A DNA stretch of 36,062 nucleotides from Herminiimonas sp. (GTDB taxonomy: Bacteria > Pseudomonadota > Gammaproteobacteria > Burkholderiales > Burkholderiaceae_D), in NCBI GenBank assembly GCA_027310305.1, contig DAIDBD010000028.1, forward strand, positions 1 to 36,062, written 5' to 3'. This document shows, piece by piece, positions 25,847 to 34,134 of this stretch (the first letter of the stretch is position 1; each line of letters opens with the position of its first letter). A model generated the notes under the pieces. That model was not told the DNA's origin, made no database searches, and saw only the letters and a program-made list of their open reading frames with translations. The position numbers and the translations under genes are program-made.

Positions 25847-26767
25847 CTATCGCGCCAGATAATACGGCGCCACGGTTTCCAGCGGCGTAGGCGTGATGCC
25901 GACTGCGGCATCGATCGGCCCGGCCGCCACATTATCGACTTTCATCGAGTCCAGATTATCCCGACTCATCAGCGGGCCGCCCGGCAACTGTTCCAGCACC
26001 CATGCCTGCACGCGCGCCAGCGAAGACGGCAAGCCGATTATCGGCCGTCGATGCCCGGAATAGATGCCGGCCAGCATGACCAGTTCGCGCAAGGTGTAGA
26101 TCGTCGGCCCGGCCAATTCCACGGTTCTACCGATCGACTCGCTGTTATCCAGCGCGTTGACGAATGCCTGCGCCACGTCTTCAACATACACCGGCTGGAA
26201 TTTCGCATCTGCGCCGCCGAGCAACATCACCGGCATGAATTTTTGCAGCGATGCAAACAGATTGAGAAAGCGATCTCCTTCCCCGAATACGACGGAAGGC
26301 CGGAATACCGTCGTCGCGACTGCGGGATTGGAACAGGCTGCCGCTTCGCCGGCCGCCTTCGAACGCAGATACATCGATGGCGCATTCCCGGCGGCGCCGA
26401 GCGCGCTCATGTGCAGATAGCGCCCCACCCGGTTGGCGGCGCAGGCCGCGACGATTTTTTTCGGTAAATCGACATGCGCGCGGGCGAAATCCGGGCCGTA
26501 ACGCCCGTCCGCCCGGCCCGCCTTGCCGTGCAGTATGCCGACCAGATTGACGACGGCATCGGCCTTGCCCATCAGCCGGTTCAACGTGGCGTCGTCGTGC
26601 ACGTCGCCTTCGACGATTTCGGCTGTCGGCAGCACGAGCAGGTGCCTCGCACGTTGAAAGCGCCGCGTCGGCACGATCACGCGGCGGCCGGTCGCCGCCA
26701 GTTGCGCAACGAGACGGCTGCCGATGAATCCGGCACCGCCGATGACCAGAATGGAAGAATAAGCCAT
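25847..26767 (-). CDS. NDUFA9-like NAD(P)-binding epimerase/dehydrogenase
   Basis: This atypical short-chain dehydrogenase has an N-terminal Rossmann motif ILVIGGAGFIGSRLVAQL (about 5-22), a second strand VIVPTRR, and the VVNLVGIL segment. The conserved active-site YLRSK (where classical SDRs have YxxxK) sits at about residue 148. The family includes the mitochondrial complex I accessory subunit NDUFA9 and bacterial homologues of unknown role. At 306 residues it is of normal length. I chose the ATG at 26767 because it begins just before the Rossmann motif; the frame runs on to 26824, overlapping the end of slt, without conserved sequence. It follows slt by 19 bases and is surely co-transcribed. 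Confidence 0.88.
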   Translation of the reverse strand: MAYSSILVIGGAGFIGSRLVAQLAATGRRVIVPTRRFQRARHLLVLPTAEIVEGDVHDDATLNRLMGKADAVVNLVGILHGKAGRADGRYGPDFARAHVDLPKKIVAACAANRVGRYLHMSALGAAGNAPSMYLRSKAAGEAAACSNPAVATTVFRPSVVFGEGDRFLNLFASLQKFMPVMLLGGADAKFQPVYVEDVAQAFVNALDNSESIGRTVELAGPTIYTLRELVMLAGIYSGHRRPIIGLPSSLARVQAWVLEQLPGGPLMSRDNLDSMKVDNVAAGPIDAAVGITPTPLETVAPYYLAR

Positions 26768-26786
26768 GTCGGGAAACCAGGAACCT

Positions 26787-28736
26787 TTAAGGCAATTCGG
26801 TTGGAACGAACCCTTTCGGCGCAACCATGCCCAGCCGCGCTTTCAGCGATTGCGGCCGGTCTTCAAACAACGCGGCATAGTAAGTCGCATTCGATAATAC
26901 ATTCTTCACATAGCCGCGGGTCTCCGGAAAGGGAATCGATTCCGCGAAAATCGCGCCTTCGACGGTCCGCGTCAACGTCGAACGCCACGCGCGCGGACGT
27001 CCGGGACCGGCGTTATAAGCTGCGGTCGCCATCGCCTGCGATCCTTCCAGGTCGTTCAATACCATGTTCAGGTAATTGGTGCCGAGCATGATATTGACGT
27101 TGACGTCATTGACCTGATTCCGGCTGAAGCCGCTCATGCCGATTTTGCGTGCGACAAAGCGGGCGGTCGCCGGCATCAGCTGCATCAAACCCGATGCGCC
27201 GACATGCGAACGCGCCGTCATGACGAAACGCGACTCTTGCCGTATCAACCCGTACACCCATGCCTGGTCCAGCCCGAGCGGCTGGGTGGCCGAATGCATG
27301 ATGTCGCTGAACGGCGCCGGGAAGCGCTGCGTGAAATCGACTTCCTTGCTGGTGCGGTCCGACGTGTTCACCATGCGATCCAGCACATTGCTCCGGCGCG
27401 CGAATTCCGCTGCGGCCAAATGCTGACGCTCGGTCATCTTGCGCAACTGCCAGTTCCATTCGCGCACGCCTTCGAAGCGCAAATTCAAATCGAAAAACTT
27501 GAACGCATCACGAAAGCCCTGGTTGGTTGCCATCGGCGCAATTTCTTCCTGCGTCGGCGGCAATGCCTGCGGCGGAATCGTGATTTTCCGGCCCAGATCT
27601 TCCAGCGCGAGCTGTCCGTAGAAATTCGTCTGGCTTGCAATCGACTGGAACAGCTGCTGCGCTTCCTCCGGTTTGCCTTGTTCTTTCAGCGCACGTCCCA
27701 GCCAGTAAATCCAGGCCGGATCGCTATGCAATGCCGGCGGCATCGCGTCGATCCCGGACTTGACCAGCTTCCAGTCGCCGGCGCGCAACGCGGCGCGCAC
27801 TCTCCACTGATACCCTTCCGCCGACAGCGGCGCGCCATCGGCCTTGCGCCAGTAATCGGCAGCGTCCGGCGCCAGCCTGAGCGACGCCTGCAGCGCGATT
27901 TGCGACCAGCCAAGCGCCTGCTCCTGCGGCGTCAATTGCCGCAGCTCCCTCACCAGCGCGCCGGCCGCCTGCTCCGGATTGGTCTTGGCAACCCGGCCCA
28001 ACGCAATGATGAACAGCTCATGTGCGGTGCGGCCGGCGCCGGCTCCGCGCGCCAGTACCAGCCCCGGTTTGTCGATTGCCTGGGCGGCCAGTTTTTCCGG
28101 CGCATCGGTCAGCGCGATATTGCGGCGGGCGAGCGTGGCGTAATTGGATTCGGCGGCAAGCCTGATCTGCGACCACAGGTCATCGGCATCGAACTGCCCG
28201 CCTTGCACCAGCGTTGCAATCAATGCCGGGCAGCCTTCGCCATAATCCTTGGGCGACACCAGCAGCACGCGCGCGTCGCCGGCAACCTGCCGGCCCTTGA
28301 GCGCCTTCGACATCAGCGCATAGCATTTCAGTTGCGTGTCGTCGTTCAATACGAATTGCGGATATTGTTCGTCGAACGTAGTCCAGTCGCGCGCCTTGCC
28401 CAGTTCGAGCAGCCAGTCGTTGCGCAACCGGTCCGCAATCGCGCTGCCGTCGTAACGCGCCAGATATTCGCGGATTTCAGCGGTCGGCGCGTCCTTGATG
28501 CGCGGCTTGAGCCGGTAATAATCGACATACGACGGTAGCGGATAATCGGCCAGGCGCGACGCCAGTTCCGCCGCCTTCTCTGCATCGTCGCGGCGCGCGG
28601 CATCGCGCAGTGCCAGAAAAACATCATCGCCGGCGGCGGAAAATGCAACGGGCCGCTGCGCATGGGCAGACGGCAACAACGGGAATGCGGACGCAGCGGC
28701 AAGCGCACACCAAGCGATCCGTTTCATTAAGAACAT
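26787..28736 (-). CDS. slt: soluble lytic murein transglycosylase
   Basis: Slt cleaves the beta-1,4 bond between MurNAc and GlcNAc in peptidoglycan, forming 1,6-anhydro ends. The protein (649 residues from the ATG at 28736) has a signal peptide (hydrophobic core CALAAASAFPLLPS, cleavage after AHA), a long alpha-helical superhelix region (about 40-460) and a C-terminal lysozyme-like catalytic domain. The catalytic glutamate is in GLIRQESRF (about residue 501), followed by SGLMQLMPATA and the AYNAGPGR motif. Nearby in-frame starts (TTG at 28739, ATG at 28727) would change only the first few residues. It heads a minus-strand operon with the epimerase, GST and cca genes. Confidence 0.94.
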   Translation of the reverse strand: MFLMKRIAWCALAAASAFPLLPSAHAQRPVAFSAAGDDVFLALRDAARRDDAEKAAELASRLADYPLPSYVDYYRLKPRIKDAPTAEIREYLARYDGSAIADRLRNDWLLELGKARDWTTFDEQYPQFVLNDDTQLKCYALMSKALKGRQVAGDARVLLVSPKDYGEGCPALIATLVQGGQFDADDLWSQIRLAAESNYATLARRNIALTDAPEKLAAQAIDKPGLVLARGAGAGRTAHELFIIALGRVAKTNPEQAAGALVRELRQLTPQEQALGWSQIALQASLRLAPDAADYWRKADGAPLSAEGYQWRVRAALRAGDWKLVKSGIDAMPPALHSDPAWIYWLGRALKEQGKPEEAQQLFQSIASQTNFYGQLALEDLGRKITIPPQALPPTQEEIAPMATNQGFRDAFKFFDLNLRFEGVREWNWQLRKMTERQHLAAAEFARRSNVLDRMVNTSDRTSKEVDFTQRFPAPFSDIMHSATQPLGLDQAWVYGLIRQESRFVMTARSHVGASGLMQLMPATARFVARKIGMSGFSRNQVNDVNVNIMLGTNYLNMVLNDLEGSQAMATAAYNAGPGRPRAWRSTLTRTVEGAIFAESIPFPETRGYVKNVLSNATYYAALFEDRPQSLKARLGMVAPKGFVPTELP

Positions 28737-28839
28737 CAATTGACAGCCCTATCTTCATGCGGTGGCGGGATCAACTAGAATAGCACGTGATCCCCTCCCG
28801 CTCACGCCCGATATTGCAACGAACCATGCGTCCGACATC

Positions 28840-29403
28840 ATGCTGAACAAGACCGATTTGCGGCGTTCGCTGCTCGCAACCAGACATGCGATACCGGCCG
28901 CCATGCGCGCCCGGTGGGATGCGGCAATCGGCGTTCGAGTGCTGGCATGGCTGGCGGCGCATCCGGTGCGTCTGCTGGGTGTTTACTGGCCGATCAACAG
29001 CGAGCCGGATTTGCGGCAGGCCTACGAAGCGCTCGCGGCGCGCGGCGTGCAACTGGCGCTGCCGGTGGTAGTCGGCCGCGATGCGCCGCTTCGATTCGCC
29101 GCATGGACGCCGGGCGATGCACTGGTGACGGATGCGTTCGGCGTTGCAATCCCGGCCGCGCCGGGCGGCGCTGTACATCCCGATGCGTTGCTGGTGCCCT
29201 GCGTCGGCTTCAATGCCGGCCATATCCGCCTCGGATATGGCGGCGGATTTTATGACCGCACGCTGGCGATCGCGCCGCGCCCGCTGGCGCTGGGGATTGC
29301 GTATCAATGTACTTTGGAAATATTTGAAGGGGCCGCGCACGATGTCGCGCTGGACGCGATCATCACGGAATGCTCCCCGATCAAGGAGTGCGGCAACGCG
29401 TGA
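28840..29403 (+). CDS. fau: 5-formyltetrahydrofolate cyclo-ligase
   Basis: This enzyme uses ATP to convert 5-formyl-THF to 5,10-methenyl-THF, returning the storage form of folate to the one-carbon pool. The 187-residue protein starts MLNKTDLRRSLLATRHAI. It shows the LLGVYWPINSEPD stretch, the VPCVGFN motif and the nucleotide-binding LGYGGGFYDRTLA signature near residue 130. The ATG at 28840 fits the family; an in-frame ATG at 28762 would add 26 unconserved residues. It is divergent from slt, with a 103-base spacer. The metF gene, also of folate metabolism, is 1.8 kb away on the other strand. Confidence 0.93.
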   Translation: MLNKTDLRRSLLATRHAIPAAMRARWDAAIGVRVLAWLAAHPVRLLGVYWPINSEPDLRQAYEALAARGVQLALPVVVGRDAPLRFAAWTPGDALVTDAFGVAIPAAPGGAVHPDALLVPCVGFNAGHIRLGYGGGFYDRTLAIAPRPLALGIAYQCTLEIFEGAAHDVALDAIITECSPIKECGNA

Positions 29404-29451
29404 ATATCGATTGCCGATTTACAGCCATCGAGCCGGGCAACACTGCTTGCA

Positions 29452-30942
29452 TCAATTCTTGTAAACGCCGCAGACGATGATCAGATCGCCGCATTTTTCG
29501 AGATAGGAATTCTTGACGACATTCTCATTGGTAATCGGATGCGCCCATTTGTATTCGACCCATCCCGCGCCTTTGCTTTTTGCCAATGCGATCATTTCGC
29601 GAATGAAAAGCTTGCCGTCGGTGTCCTTGCTTTTCATGCCGTCCATGCCTTTGACGCGCGGATTGCTGCCGTGGGCGACTACCTGGCAATTCATGTCGTA
29701 TGCGCTCAGGTAAAGATCGCGATCGATGAATTCCCCTTTGCCGAGCTTGTCGATTTCAGCCAGCACCGCTTCTTTGCCGTGTGCCTTCATGAAGGCGACG
29801 CCCCGTTTGACCATGTCGACCGCTTCTTCTTCATTGCCGTATTCGCGCAAGCCGAGATTAAATCCGGACACCGTCTGCAACAACGAAACGGCTTGCTGAT
29901 TCAAGCTTGCCGCCGTCTTGGTCGCATCTTCCACCAGCATCGCATTTTGCTGCGTCATGCCGTCGATCTGGGTGATGGCGCGATTGACCGATTCAATGCC
30001 GGCGCTTTGCTCCATGCTCGCACCGCTGATGTCCTTGATGATTTCGGCAATGTATTTGACCGATTCCACGATTTCCTGCATGGTCTTGCCGGCATCGCCG
30101 ACCAGCCTGCTGCCGGCATCGACTTTTTCCACCGAATCGCCGATCAATGATTTGATTTCTTTCGCCGCGCCGGCCGAACGCTGCGCCAGCGTGCGCACCT
30201 CGGCCGCCACCACGGCAAATCCGCGTCCCTGCTCGCCGGCGCGCGCCGCTTCGACGGCGGCATTCAATGCAAGAATATTGGTCTGGAACGCAATGCCGTC
30301 GATCACGCCGATGATGTCGACGATCTTGCGCGAGCTATCCTTGATCGAACCCATCGTGGTGACCACCTGGCCCACGACGTGGCCGCCTTTGACCGCGAGA
30401 TCGGACGCGGATACCACGACCTGCCTGGCTTGCTGGGCATTGTCGGCATTCTGCCTGACGGCCGAAGTCAATTGCTCGATCGACGAAGCGGTTTCCTCCA
30501 GCGAACCGGCCTGGGTTTCGGTGCGGGTCGACAATGCGGCATTGTCGCGATTGATTTGCGACGATGTCGTGGCCACGATGGTGGTGCCGCTTCGCACTTC
30601 GCTGACGATGCTGAACAACTGCTCGCCCATCTCTTTCAGCGCCTGCATCAGTTCACCGATTTCACCGCTGCCTTTCACGTCGACCGAGCCGGTCAAGTCG
30701 CCGGAGGTGATCCGCCTGGCGGCCACGAGCGCCTCGTGCAGCGGCCCGATCATGCGGCGCGCAAGCCGCCATGCAGCCAGCATGCCGATCATCATCCCGA
30801 CGATTCCGCAACCGACAATCCAATTCCGTGCGGCTCCCTTGGTATTGACCGCCGCGAACGCCGTCACGCTACCCAGCATCAGCAGCATCAGTCCGAAACT
30901 GAAAAACAGGGTGGTACGAAGCCTGAAATGTGCGAAGTTCAT
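29452..30942 (-). CDS. methyl-accepting chemotaxis protein with C-terminal Cache domain
   Basis: The 496-residue receptor has two membrane helices near the N terminus (about 11-32 and 42-62) joined by only about ten periplasmic residues, so there is no periplasmic sensor. A HAMP region (about 63-115) follows, then the signalling coiled coil with the conserved tip GIAFQTNILALNAAVEAARAGEQGRGFAVVA (about 215-245). After the signalling domain come about 128 extra residues (369-496) that resemble a single Cache domain (VKRGVAFMKAHGKEAVLAEI, then FIDRDLYLSAYDMNCQVVAHG, then DLIIVCGVYKN). Cache domains normally sit outside the membrane, but here the topology puts it in the cytosol. It may sense a cytosolic small molecule. 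No other chemotaxis gene is nearby. Confidence 0.9.
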   Translation of the reverse strand: MNFAHFRLRTTLFFSFGLMLLMLGSVTAFAAVNTKGAARNWIVGCGIVGMMIGMLAAWRLARRMIGPLHEALVAARRITSGDLTGSVDVKGSGEIGELMQALKEMGEQLFSIVSEVRSGTTIVATTSSQINRDNAALSTRTETQAGSLEETASSIEQLTSAVRQNADNAQQARQVVVSASDLAVKGGHVVGQVVTTMGSIKDSSRKIVDIIGVIDGIAFQTNILALNAAVEAARAGEQGRGFAVVAAEVRTLAQRSAGAAKEIKSLIGDSVEKVDAGSRLVGDAGKTMQEIVESVKYIAEIIKDISGASMEQSAGIESVNRAITQIDGMTQQNAMLVEDATKTAASLNQQAVSLLQTVSGFNLGLREYGNEEEAVDMVKRGVAFMKAHGKEAVLAEIDKLGKGEFIDRDLYLSAYDMNCQVVAHGSNPRVKGMDGMKSKDTDGKLFIREMIALAKSKGAGWVEYKWAHPITNENVVKNSYLEKCGDLIIVCGVYKN

Positions 30943-31188
30943 CTGTCTTTTCTTTCCAGGTAATAAATCAAACCCTTGGAAATAATGCCTGACGACTCAT
31001 CAAGGAATCAGTCCTTCCGCTACGATTCATTCATCTTCGATGGACTGCTATGGACATGATGCTACCCGTTATGGATGGCAGCATCACCAGTCAACCTGAT
31101 TTTCGAGATGCTGCCTGTATATCGGCATACCTAGGCGAAACTTGAAGAGATGCCGTGCATCGCGATGATGCAAATGAAACCGCGAGAA
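30943..31188. other. intergenic region between the chemoreceptor and metF
   Basis: No gene is supported in these 246 bases. GATGCT and AGCATC near 31058-31085 could form a small stem around a 16-base loop, but no T-tract follows for either strand. The chemoreceptor promoter must lie here on the minus strand; no convincing hexamer pair was seen. Confidence 0.35.
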
Positions 31189-32040
31189 CTATATTGACGG
31201 TCTGGCAAGACGCCGGCAAATTTCCAGCGTGGCCGTAGCTTGATTGAGGGAATAGAAATGCAGGCCGGGCGCACCGCCTGCCAGCAGGCGCTCGCATAAC
31301 CCGGTGACGACATCCAGTCCGAATGCGCGGATGGCGGCGGTATCGTCGCCATAACCGGCCAGCCTGGTCCGGATCCAGCGCGGAATTTCAGCGCCGCACA
31401 TATCGGAAAAGCGCATCAACTGCATGTAATTGGTGATCGGCATGATGCCGGCGACGATCGGCACATCCGCTCCGGCCTGATGGGCATCGTCGACAAAGCG
31501 GAAATATGCATCCGCGTTGTAAAAATATTGCGTGATGGCGGCATCGGCGCCGGCCTGCACTTTCCGGACAAAATTTTTCATATCGTCCTGCGGCGATTTT
31601 GCCTGCGGATGCACTTCCGGATAAGCCGCCACCTCGACATGAAACCAATCCCCGGTTTCGGCACGGATGAATTCGATCAGTTCGTTCGCATACCGGAATT
31701 CGTCCGATGAAAAACCGCTTGCGCCATAACCGCTCGGCATATCGCCGCGCAATGCAACCAGCCGCCTGATGCCGTGCGATTTGTATTCAGCCAGTATGGC
31801 ACGCAAGCTGTCGCGCGAACTGCCCATGCATGACAGGTGCGGCGCCGCATCATGCCCTTCGCGCCGGATGTCGAGCACGGTATCGAGCGTGCCTTTCTGG
31901 GTCGAGCCGCCGGCGCCGAATGTGACCGAAAAATATTTCGGCTGAAGCGCAGCCAGCTGGGCGCGCGCGATGTGCAGTTTTTCCACCCCCTCGGGGGTTT
32001 TGGGCGGGAAAAACTCGATGCTGAAATTTTGTCGGTTCAT
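31189..32040 (-). CDS. metF: 5,10-methylenetetrahydrofolate reductase
   Basis: MetF is an FAD enzyme that reduces methylene-THF to methyl-THF, the methyl donor for methionine synthesis. The 283-residue TIM-barrel protein begins with FSIEFFPPKT, which carries the catalytic Glu of the family. VTFGAGGST, the FAD-contact stretch LVALRGDMPSG and the DAAITQYFYNADAYFRFVDD segment follow. Its ATG overlaps the stop codon of the upstream membrane-protein gene (ATGA), which implies translational coupling. With ahcY further upstream it forms a methyl-cycle operon: AhcY clears SAH and MetF supplies methyl groups to remake methionine. Confidence 0.97.
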   Translation of the reverse strand: MNRQNFSIEFFPPKTPEGVEKLHIARAQLAALQPKYFSVTFGAGGSTQKGTLDTVLDIRREGHDAAPHLSCMGSSRDSLRAILAEYKSHGIRRLVALRGDMPSGYGASGFSSDEFRYANELIEFIRAETGDWFHVEVAAYPEVHPQAKSPQDDMKNFVRKVQAGADAAITQYFYNADAYFRFVDDAHQAGADVPIVAGIMPITNYMQLMRFSDMCGAEIPRWIRTRLAGYGDDTAAIRAFGLDVVTGLCERLLAGGAPGLHFYSLNQATATLEICRRLARPSI

Positions 32041-32381
32041 TTATTTTTTAACAAAAGCGCGGACAATGCCCACGAAATAATGCTGTACAGCAGCGCCGCG
32101 CCGACCGCCGACCAGAACCCGGCAACATGGAAGCCGCCGATCAGGTTCGCGACCGCCCAGAACATCAAGCCGTTGATGACAAGGATGAACAATCCCAGCG
32201 TCAGCACCGTCACCGGCAGTGTCAGCAGCACCAGGATCGGGCGAATCAGCGTATTCACCAGGCCGAGCACCAGCGCGGCGATCAGCGCCGTCCCAATATT
32301 GGCGACCTGCACCGATTGCATCAGGTACGGCAACGTGAATAATGCAACCGCATTGATGAGCCAGGTAATCAGCAGGGGCAT
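32037..32381 (-). CDS. phage-holin-family (YvlD-like) four-helix membrane protein
   Basis: This 114-residue protein is almost wholly hydrophobic, with four predicted membrane helices (about 4-22, 27-45, 55-77 and 85-108). It matches the widespread YvlD / 'phage holin family' group, most of which are chromosomal and not linked to phage. The ATG at 32381 with AGGGAACGTC before it gives the normal MPLLITWLINAVALF start; the longer frame to 32441 does not. It lies between ahcY and metF and is translationally coupled to metF by ATGA. Its role is unknown; the fixed position in the methyl-cycle operon is common in betaproteobacteria, but no link to the pathway has been shown. Confidence 0.9.
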   Translation of the reverse strand: MPLLITWLINAVALFTLPYLMQSVQVANIGTALIAALVLGLVNTLIRPILVLLTLPVTVLTLGLFILVINGLMFWAVANLIGGFHVAGFWSAVGAALLYSIISWALSALLLKNK

Positions 32382-32422
32382 GACGTTCCCTCGATAAATT
32401 TTATTGATTAAATCATGTAATG

Positions 32423-32523
32423 CACTGTCCACGAAAAACACGAAAGAAAGATGAGCAGGAAAATTTTTTACAGGGCGGCGTGGTTAAGACTTTTCGTGCC
32501 TTTCGTGTTTTTCGTGGACAGTG
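32423..32523. repeat. 24-bp perfect inverted repeat between ahcY and the membrane-protein gene
   Basis: The sequence at 32423-32446 (starting CACTGTCCACG, ending ACGAAAG) is the exact reverse complement of 32500-32523 (starting CTTTCGTG, ending GGACAGTG), with a 53-base spacer. The right arm is preceded by a related unit (TTTTCGTGC). The element looks like a dispersed CGTG/ACGAAA-type palindrome inserted in the operon. In RNA it would form a long stem between the ahcY stop and the next gene, and could stabilise the ahcY message or reduce read-through to metF. Confidence 0.85.
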
Positions 32524-32554
32524 TTTTTTCCAGCATAAACGCGAATAACTTCAG

Positions 32555-33997
32555 TTAATACCGATAATGCTCCGGCTTGTAAGGACCGACTTGCGGTACG
32601 CCGATATATTTCGCCTGCTCATCGGTCAACTCGGTCAACTGCGCATTGAGTTTTTTCAGTTGCAGCCGTGCGACCTTTTCATCCAGATGCTTCGGCAAGG
32701 TATAGACGCCGACCGGATACGCTGCCGTATTCGCATACAGCTCGATCTGCGCAATGGTCTGGTTCGCGAACGACGAACTCATCACATACGACGGATGACC
32801 GGTGCCGCAACCCAGATTGACCAGACGTCCTTCGGCCAGCAGAATGATGCGTTTGCCGTCCGGGAAAATGATGTGATCGACTTGCGGCTTGATGTTTTCC
32901 CACGCGTATTGCTTTAGCGCGGCAACTTCGATTTCATTGTCGAAATGGCCGATATTGCAGACGATCGCCTGATCCTTCATTTTCGCCATGTGCGCATGCG
33001 TGATCACATGATAGTTGCCGGTGCAGGTGACGAAAATATCGCCATGTTCGGCCGCATAATCCATCGTCACCACGCGATAACCCTCCATCGCGGCCTGCAA
33101 TGCGCAGATCGGATCGATCTCGGTCACCCACACTTGCGCCGACAATGCGCGCATCGCCTGCGCAGAACCCTTGCCCACGTCACCATAACCGGCAATGACG
33201 GCGACCTTGCCGGCGATCATCACGTCAGTGGCGCGCTTGATGCCATCGACCAGCGATTCGCGGCAGCCGTACAGATTGTCGAACTTGGATTTGGTCACCG
33301 AATCGTTGACGTTGATTGCCGGGAACGCCAGCTTGCCTTCCTTGTGCATCTGGTACAAGCGATGCACGCCGGTCGTGGTTTCCTCGGTCACGCCCTTGAT
33401 TTCCGCCAGGCGTTTCGAATACCAGCCGGGCTGGCTTGCGAGACGCTTCCTGATCGAATTGAACAGGCAGATTTCTTCTTCCGAACCCGGGTTGTCCAGC
33501 AGCGACGCATCCTGCTCGGCACGGGTACCGAGATGCAGCAGCAATGTCGCATCGCCGCCGTCATCGAGAATCATGTTCGAATATTGCCCTTCGGTCGGCC
33601 ATTCGAAAATGCGATGCGTGAACTCCCAGTAATCGTCCAGCGATTCGCCCTTGAAGGCAAACACCGGCGTGCCGGCGGCGGCGATTGCGGCAGCCGCATG
33701 ATCCTGGGTCGAATAGATATTGCACGATGCCCAGCGCACTTTCGCGCCGAGCGCTTCCAGCGTTTCGATCAGCACGGCGGTCTGGATCGTCATGTGGATC
33801 GAACCGGTGATGCGCGCGCCTTTCAATGGCTGCTGCGCGGCGAATTCTTCGCGAATCGCCATCAGGCCGGGCATTTCGGTTTCGGCGATCCTGATCTCTT
33901 TGCGGCCCCAATCGGCCAGGCCGAGATCGGCAACGTAATAATCCTGGGAATCGGACTGGGATGGGGAATTTGAGGATTTCAATGCTGCGGCGCTCAT
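32555..33997 (-). CDS. ahcY: adenosylhomocysteinase
   Basis: AhcY is a cytosolic NAD-dependent enzyme that splits S-adenosylhomocysteine to adenosine and homocysteine, removing the product inhibitor of SAM-dependent methylation. The 480-residue protein shows the N-terminal substrate domain ([16 protein letters not shown]), the GITEE-like stretch ([12 protein letters not shown]), the [13 protein letters not shown] lysine/aspartate motif, and the Rossmann NAD site [13 protein letters not shown] (about 255-267). The C terminus ends KPEHYRY as expected. A perfect AAGGAGG lies five bases before the ATG at 33997, so a GTG one codon earlier is less likely. A SAH riboswitch lies in its leader. Confidence 0.98.
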   Translation of the reverse strand: MSAAALKSSNSPSQSDSQDYYVADLGLADWGRKEIRIAETEMPGLMAIREEFAAQQPLKGARITGSIHMTIQTAVLIETLEALGAKVRWASCNIYSTQDHAAAAIAAAGTPVFAFKGESLDDYWEFTHRIFEWPTEGQYSNMILDDGGDATLLLHLGTRAEQDASLLDNPGSEEEICLFNSIRKRLASQPGWYSKRLAEIKGVTEETTTGVHRLYQMHKEGKLAFPAINVNDSVTKSKFDNLYGCRESLVDGIKRATDVMIAGKVAVIAGYGDVGKGSAQAMRALSAQVWVTEIDPICALQAAMEGYRVVTMDYAAEHGDIFVTCTGNYHVITHAHMAKMKDQAIVCNIGHFDNEIEVAALKQYAWENIKPQVDHIIFPDGKRIILLAEGRLVNLGCGTGHPSYVMSSSFANQTIAQIELYANTAAYPVGVYTLPKHLDEKVARLQLKKLNAQLTELTDEQAKYIGVPQVGPYKPEHYRY

Positions 33998-34027
33998 CAC
34001 GCCCTCCTTTCGTTAGAAAAAAAGTAA

Positions 34028-34102
34028 CGTGAGCGCAGTTGCTGTGTTGACCGTATCAAGCCTGGCAGAGTCTGTGCAACCCGTCGCAACGCTCCTTGAT
34101 AC
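34028..34102 (-). ncRNA. S-adenosylhomocysteine (SAH) riboswitch upstream of ahcY
   Basis: On the minus strand the leader contains the conserved order of the SAH riboswitch. P1 is GTATCAAG (34102-34095) pairing perfectly with CTTGATAC (34060-34053). GGAGCGTTGCGACGG follows the first P1 strand and CCAGG precedes the second. The 3' segment GCGCTC (34036-34031) can pair with GAGCGT (34094-34089) as the pseudoknot. The gene downstream, ahcY, is the classic target. The element should raise ahcY (and metF) expression when SAH accumulates. It ends about 30 bases before the ahcY start codon, so control of translation or of early termination are both possible. Confidence 0.92.
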
Positions 34103-34134
34103 GCGGTTATTTTAAACGAAAACAGAACGCCTCG

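Noticed and set aside
28737-28839. 6S RNA next to fau, as in many proteobacteria
   Set aside because: The spacer between slt and fau is only about 100 bases, too short for 6S RNA, and no 6S-type structure was seen.
32037-32381. Prophage remnant suggested by the holin-family label
   Set aside because: There are no other phage genes nearby, and this family is mostly chromosomal; the gene is coupled to metF.
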